Positions 60,121 to 64,000 of a DNA stretch of 64,000 nt are shown here, piece after piece. The notes under the pieces were generated by a model. That model had not been told where the DNA came from and searched no databases. It was given only the letters and a program-made list of their open reading frames with translations. Both the position numbers and the translations under genes were made by a program. The stretch's first letter is position 1; the number at the start of each line of letters is the position of its first letter. This DNA comes from Anaeramoeba flamelloides (Eukaryota; Metamonada; Anaeramoebidae): NCBI GenBank assembly GCA_027625915.1, contig JANTQA010000048.1:3410001-3474000 (forward strand), read 5' to 3'.

Positions 60121-60126
60121 AATAAA
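60121..60126 (+). terminator. Likely polyadenylation signal of the GATA gene
   Basis: AATAAA 125 bases after the stop, downstream of a T-rich tract. Confidence 0.45.
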
Positions 60127-60753
60127 ATCTATAAACTATTCTTGTTGTTTGCTAAAATATTACATTTTGCTTTTTTGTCTTTTAGTAATTTTTCTTTTTT
60201 AAAAATATTCAAGTTTTATCAAAGAATATCAGATCAATAATTGCTATTTTTAGATGATTTACTTTTTTATAAAGAACAATAACATTTTTACTTTAGGTGT
60301 CCCGTAATTTCCATTTTCGTCCGATTCCATTAGTGTGATTCAAACATCTCATCAAAGGAAAGAATTAAAACTTGCAAAGAAAATTATTGAAAAAATTAAA
60401 AAAATAATAAAAGAGAAAAATACTTTGGTGTTAGCTAGTTTAAATTTAATATACACACAAAATAACGACTAAGTTTTTAAAAAACGGCTTTTGTATAAGG
60501 AAAATTGATACAATTAAATCCGGGTCACAAAAAATAAATAAATCAAAGGAAAGAATTTACACTTACAAAATTCTGGATAAACCTAATTTAATTACCCTTC
60601 TTTATAATTATCGAATATGGAAAAATTTTCTCAAATATAAAGTTATTAAGTATCAAAGATTCCAATAGGGATATTTTTCACCGAATATTACCATATTTGA
60701 ATTTCAATTCAGTAGATAATCAATTTTTTCATTTTTATATTTTTAATAATATA

Positions 60754-61459
60754 AACTCTGTTTCAGTCAAAGTGGTCCAACCTATTTTTCAAATATCAAT
60801 TATTTTATATAATTGACCTTTTAAGAACAAATAAGAAATAAACAGAATAATACATATCCAAGAATTGTTGATATATGTCTGAAAGAAAACTAATTAATCA
60901 ATAAATTTTCTTAAAAATTTCAAAACTCAAATTCTTAGGGACCTATTGAGAAAAACAACGATGTTCGTTGTGAACTTCTACTGGTATTTGAATAATAAAT
61001 ATGAAACATTTTTCACTTCATTTTCCATACTTTTCTTTTAGAAATCAAGCCCTCAAACGAAGTTTGTTGGTATTTGTGGTCTCTATTTGAAAAAGGAAAT
61101 GAAAACGAAGTGAAAATTTTTCACATTTATTAAACAAATATCAAGATCAAAAATCTTCATAGAATTGCAATAGAAATCAATATGATTTCTCAACAATCTT
61201 TACATGGTTTCAATAACCTTATAATAACACATTTTTAACAAGTGACTATTGATCTTGCAATAAAAAAAAATTTTGCAACTGAATGAGGTTTTAAAAAAAA
61301 AATCGAAAAAAAAAAAAACAAAAATGTGTAAAAATGTTAAAAAATGATTTCAATTTTTAAAATTTCTAAAATAAAAATTTTCTTCTGATATCTATGCAAA
61401 CCCTTTAAACACATGTATTATACCCATTACAACTGGACCCCTTTGACTGAAAAATAGTT
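60754..61459 (+). mobile_element. MITE family A, complete copy with nested element E
   Basis: A 706-bp element bounded by TA, with the same termini as at 52382-53074 (AACTCTGTTTCAGTCAAAG at the left). The nested E unit begins at 60981. Differences from the 52-kb copy are scattered substitutions and A-run length changes, so both probably descend from one already composite source. Confidence 0.9.
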
Positions 61460-61469
61460 TATATTATTT

Positions 61470-62250
61470 TTTTTTTGTTCAAATGTTTACAGATGACAGA
61501 ATTGTAATAATGAAAGTACCAAGATCCGGAATTGACAAAAAAATAATATCAATATAAATTATTCAAGAATTCGGAATGAATATAAATATTGATCAAACCC
61601 TAAAATCAAATTAGTTATATCTGAAATAAAATATTTTAGAATTAAACTTGGATAAGAAAAGTATTTTGAAAAAATCTTTAAAAAATCAAAAGATAGCTTT
61701 AAAAAAATAATAATGATATTTAGCCAACAAAGAATAACAAACGGGGTAAAACTACAAATACCCAATTTGATATGTATTGGCCAGTTATTTTATAGATTTG
61801 ATTTTTTAATCTTATATAAAAAAGATTTCGAATCAATTGGTGTTTGTATAAATAACAAAAGTTAATTTTTTTTTTTACAATTAACCCATATTCTCCAAGA
61901 AAAATATATAAAACTAAACCTAAAACTTGACAAAGTCAGAATGTTAATCCATAAATAAAGATATAAACATCAAAAGAAATTAAAAGTTCTTGAGTTTTGT
62001 AAATGTATATCAATAATTTAATGTTTTCAAAAACAGACGATAAAAATATTTATTGGGGAATAGAAAATTTAAAATTATTAGAAGGGAATGTAAACCAAGT
62101 TAGAGAAAACTTAAGAATAAATAGCTTTGGAATGAAACTTCTAAGAATATTTAAAAATTATTAGAAGGAATAATAATTTAAATAAATAACAACAATATTT
62201 GAATGAGAGAGCTCATCTTTCAAATTAAAACAACAATACTCCACAAATTA
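61470..62250 (+). mobile_element. LINE reverse-transcriptase fragment (dead)
   Basis: Just after the MITE A end one plus-strand frame reads QMFTDDRIVIMKVPRSG, an (F/Y)-x-DD reverse-transcriptase active-site motif in its usual LINE setting. It is followed by IIQEFGMNINIDQTLKS, resembling the ...F...GLKIN..KT segment. Further along, frames such as KYFEKIFKKSKDSFKK and TNGVKLQIPNLICIGQ look like the thumb region. Multiple stops show that it is inactive. A stretch near 62045-62090 resembles 49370-49420 in the other LINE debris. It lies exactly between two MITE A copies. Confidence 0.65.
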
Positions 62251-62262
62251 TTTTATTAACTA

Positions 62263-62900
62263 AACTTTATTTTTGTCAAAGGGGTATCCAAAAAAAAACA
62301 TTTTTTTCAAATACCAAGTATTTAATATAATTGAACTCTGAAAAACAAATAAAGAATAACCAGAATAATAAATATCAAATAATTGTTGATACCCATCTGA
62401 AATAAAACTAATTAATTAATAGATTTTCCGAAAAATGGAAAAACTCAAATTCATAGTGCACCATTGAGAAAAACAAGTATGTTACGTTTTGATCTCCTAT
62501 TAGCATCTAAATAATAAAGAGGAAAATATTATCACTTCATTTTTCCCACGTTTCCTTTAGAAAACTAACCCCCAAACAAAGTAGGTTGTGGATTTGTGAT
62601 CTCCATTGGAAAAAGGAAATAAAAATGAAGTTAATTTTTTTCACATTCATATTTAAATATCACAATAAAAGATTGAATAAAATTCCAATAGAAATCAATT
62701 TGATTTTTCTACAATCATTTACACAGATTCAATAACATTAAAATAACATGTTTTTACCAAACAACTATTGATCTTACAATAAAAAATTTTTTGGTAACTG
62801 AATAAGATTTTTTTGTAAAAAAAATCGAATAAAAAAAAACAAAAAAAAAAAAAAGCAAATCCTAAAAATATTTGAAAATTTTTTTTTATTAATTTTTAAA
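62263..62900 (+). mobile_element. MITE family A, older copy, right end lost
   Basis: After TA it starts AACTTTATTTTTGTCAAAGG. The interior follows the family order, including TTGTTGATACCCATCTGAAA, a diverged E unit at about 62500-62660 and AACAACTATTGATCTTAC. No right terminus was found. Divergence from the other E-containing copies is clearly greater. Confidence 0.7.
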
Positions 62901-64000
62901 TTATTTTTTAATGATAATACGAAAAGGAAAAAATCATCAAAAATATTCTTCAAGACTTAGTTATAAATTTTAAATTTCAACTATTATATATTTTAACCAC
63001 TGCTTCAGTGTTGTTAAAAGGTACACATATTTATACATAAAGATCTAAGCAAAAATGAATATTTCCCCCAAATTTGGCAAACCTATATCAAAAAATGTAA
63101 AAAGAAGGTTGGGAATAAAATGTCTTTTTTAGGAAATTTTAAATTAAGTGAAAGCTACTAACCCTTAGGATATTGATGAAAATTTTCGATTATTTATTTT
63201 TGACATATGAGTTAAGTTGAGTTTTGCTTGTATTTTTATTCGAAGAAGTTAAAATTGAGAAAAATGGCAAAAAATTTGAAATTATTCTTTCTTATTTTCT
63301 GGTTAGTTAATATTTGCAAAATGACGGACAAATTCTTTGGAATTGAACAAAATTCACCAAAATCCTCAATTCCAAAAAAAGAAAGAACATATTTCATCTG
63401 TCTAGTTATATTTTTTTTTTGAAAAATACAAAAAAATCTTTGTCGTTTTTTATAAATTTATTTTCTTCAGAATATTTAATGCAAAATTCCACAATCTTTC
63501 CCTTATAACAGCCCAATGCAAAGTCTCGTGTAATTAACTATTATGTTTTGAGAGAAAATTTTCAACAAAAAACTATTCAAAAAAAAACATATCAAATATT
63601 TTAGACATTCTGCAAAAAAAATCCCATTAAAAATCAAATAGAGTAAATGTTGACAACTGAAGAGTTCTTGGGAACTTCAATTCAAGAAAAAACAAAAAAA
63701 ATCAAATAAAAAAAAAAAAATGAAAGAGAACATCACATTTCCTTAGTATGGAGTATTATCTTTTGAACCATACATTTAACAATTCAAGTAACACAATGAC
63801 AAAAAATCATAGTCGATTGGATATTTTAGAGTTATAAATGTATATTGGGAGTGTTTAAAATGATCTTTAATTTTTATAACAAGAAAAACTTGATTATTTT
63901 TCTTTTTGTTGTACAACAATTTCCTTAATTAGGGTTTTTGGGTTTATTTATATCAAAATATTGTTATGAATTTTTCATTATTAAAATACTCATAAAATGA
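62901..64000. other. Right-hand window end, mostly non-coding
   Basis: A+T-rich. Apart from the tentative small gene at 63321-63604 nothing is recognised. Confidence 0.4.
63321..63604 (+). CDS. Possible 58-residue two-exon gene
   Basis: Tentative. ATG 63321 in the usual A-rich context opens 28 codons (MTDKFFGIEQNSPKSSIPK and so on) before GTTATA at 63405. A TATAACAG acceptor at 63511 resumes in phase with PNAKSRVINYYVLREN and ends at TAG 63602-63604. Composition is protein-like on both sides and the phases match, but the donor is weak and no family is recognised. Confidence 0.25.

Overview
The window is nuclear DNA from a very A+T-rich unicellular eukaryote (about four fifths A+T by eye). 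Coding exons have spliceosomal GT-AG introns, use TAA or TGA stops, have starts preceded by A-runs, and carry low-complexity Lys/Glu, Asn and Gln tracts. The gene set (HOP2, beta-COP, a WNK-type kinase fold, an RCC1-BTB protein, a GATA factor, a TALE-like homeodomain) is that of a free-living protist. RCC1-BTB proteins with broken BTB domains and KEKE-type linkers are reminiscent of anaeramoebids, but that placement is an inference from style and needs rRNA or genome-wide evidence.

Layout: 1-4284 holds a large palindrome, A+T-rich DNA and two miniature transposons. HOP2/PSMC3IP lies on the minus strand at 4285-7202. A repeat-bearing gap (7203-12196) precedes a single-exon TALE-like homeodomain gene on the plus strand (12197-13822). 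13823-17596 holds a 1.1-kb long-inverted-repeat element and another MITE. A small basic coiled-coil gene lies at 17597-18181 (minus). 18182-24227 is a transposon graveyard with two non-LTR retrotransposon (LINE) 3' ends, one with a clean target-site duplication. A protein phosphatase inhibitor-2-like gene is at 24228-25218 (minus). 25219-30362 is non-coding and includes a 1.6-kb long-inverted-repeat element. From 30363 rightwards all supported genes are on the plus strand: beta-COP (30363-35062, four exons), a WNK-family pseudokinase with an OSR1/WNK CCT domain (38877-45361, three exons), an RCC1-BTB gene (46330-52192, two exons and one apparent 1-nt frame break) and a GATA zinc-finger gene with a BAH-like C-terminus (58317-59996). 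The rest is mainly mariner-like MITEs (TA target duplications) and LINE debris.

The genes form no obvious pathway: vesicle coat, meiotic recombination, PP1 control, osmotic/ion kinase-like signalling, transcription. The most striking shared feature is architecture. Ordinary introns here are about 0.1-0.5 kb, but HOP2, WNK and RCC1-BTB each carry one intron of 1.8, 4.3 and 3.9 kb. Two of these clearly hold mobile-element copies, and splice junctions were placed by homology and phase. At least six families of small inverted-repeat elements were recognised by comparing copies within the window, including one family nested inside another with empty-site copies available for comparison.
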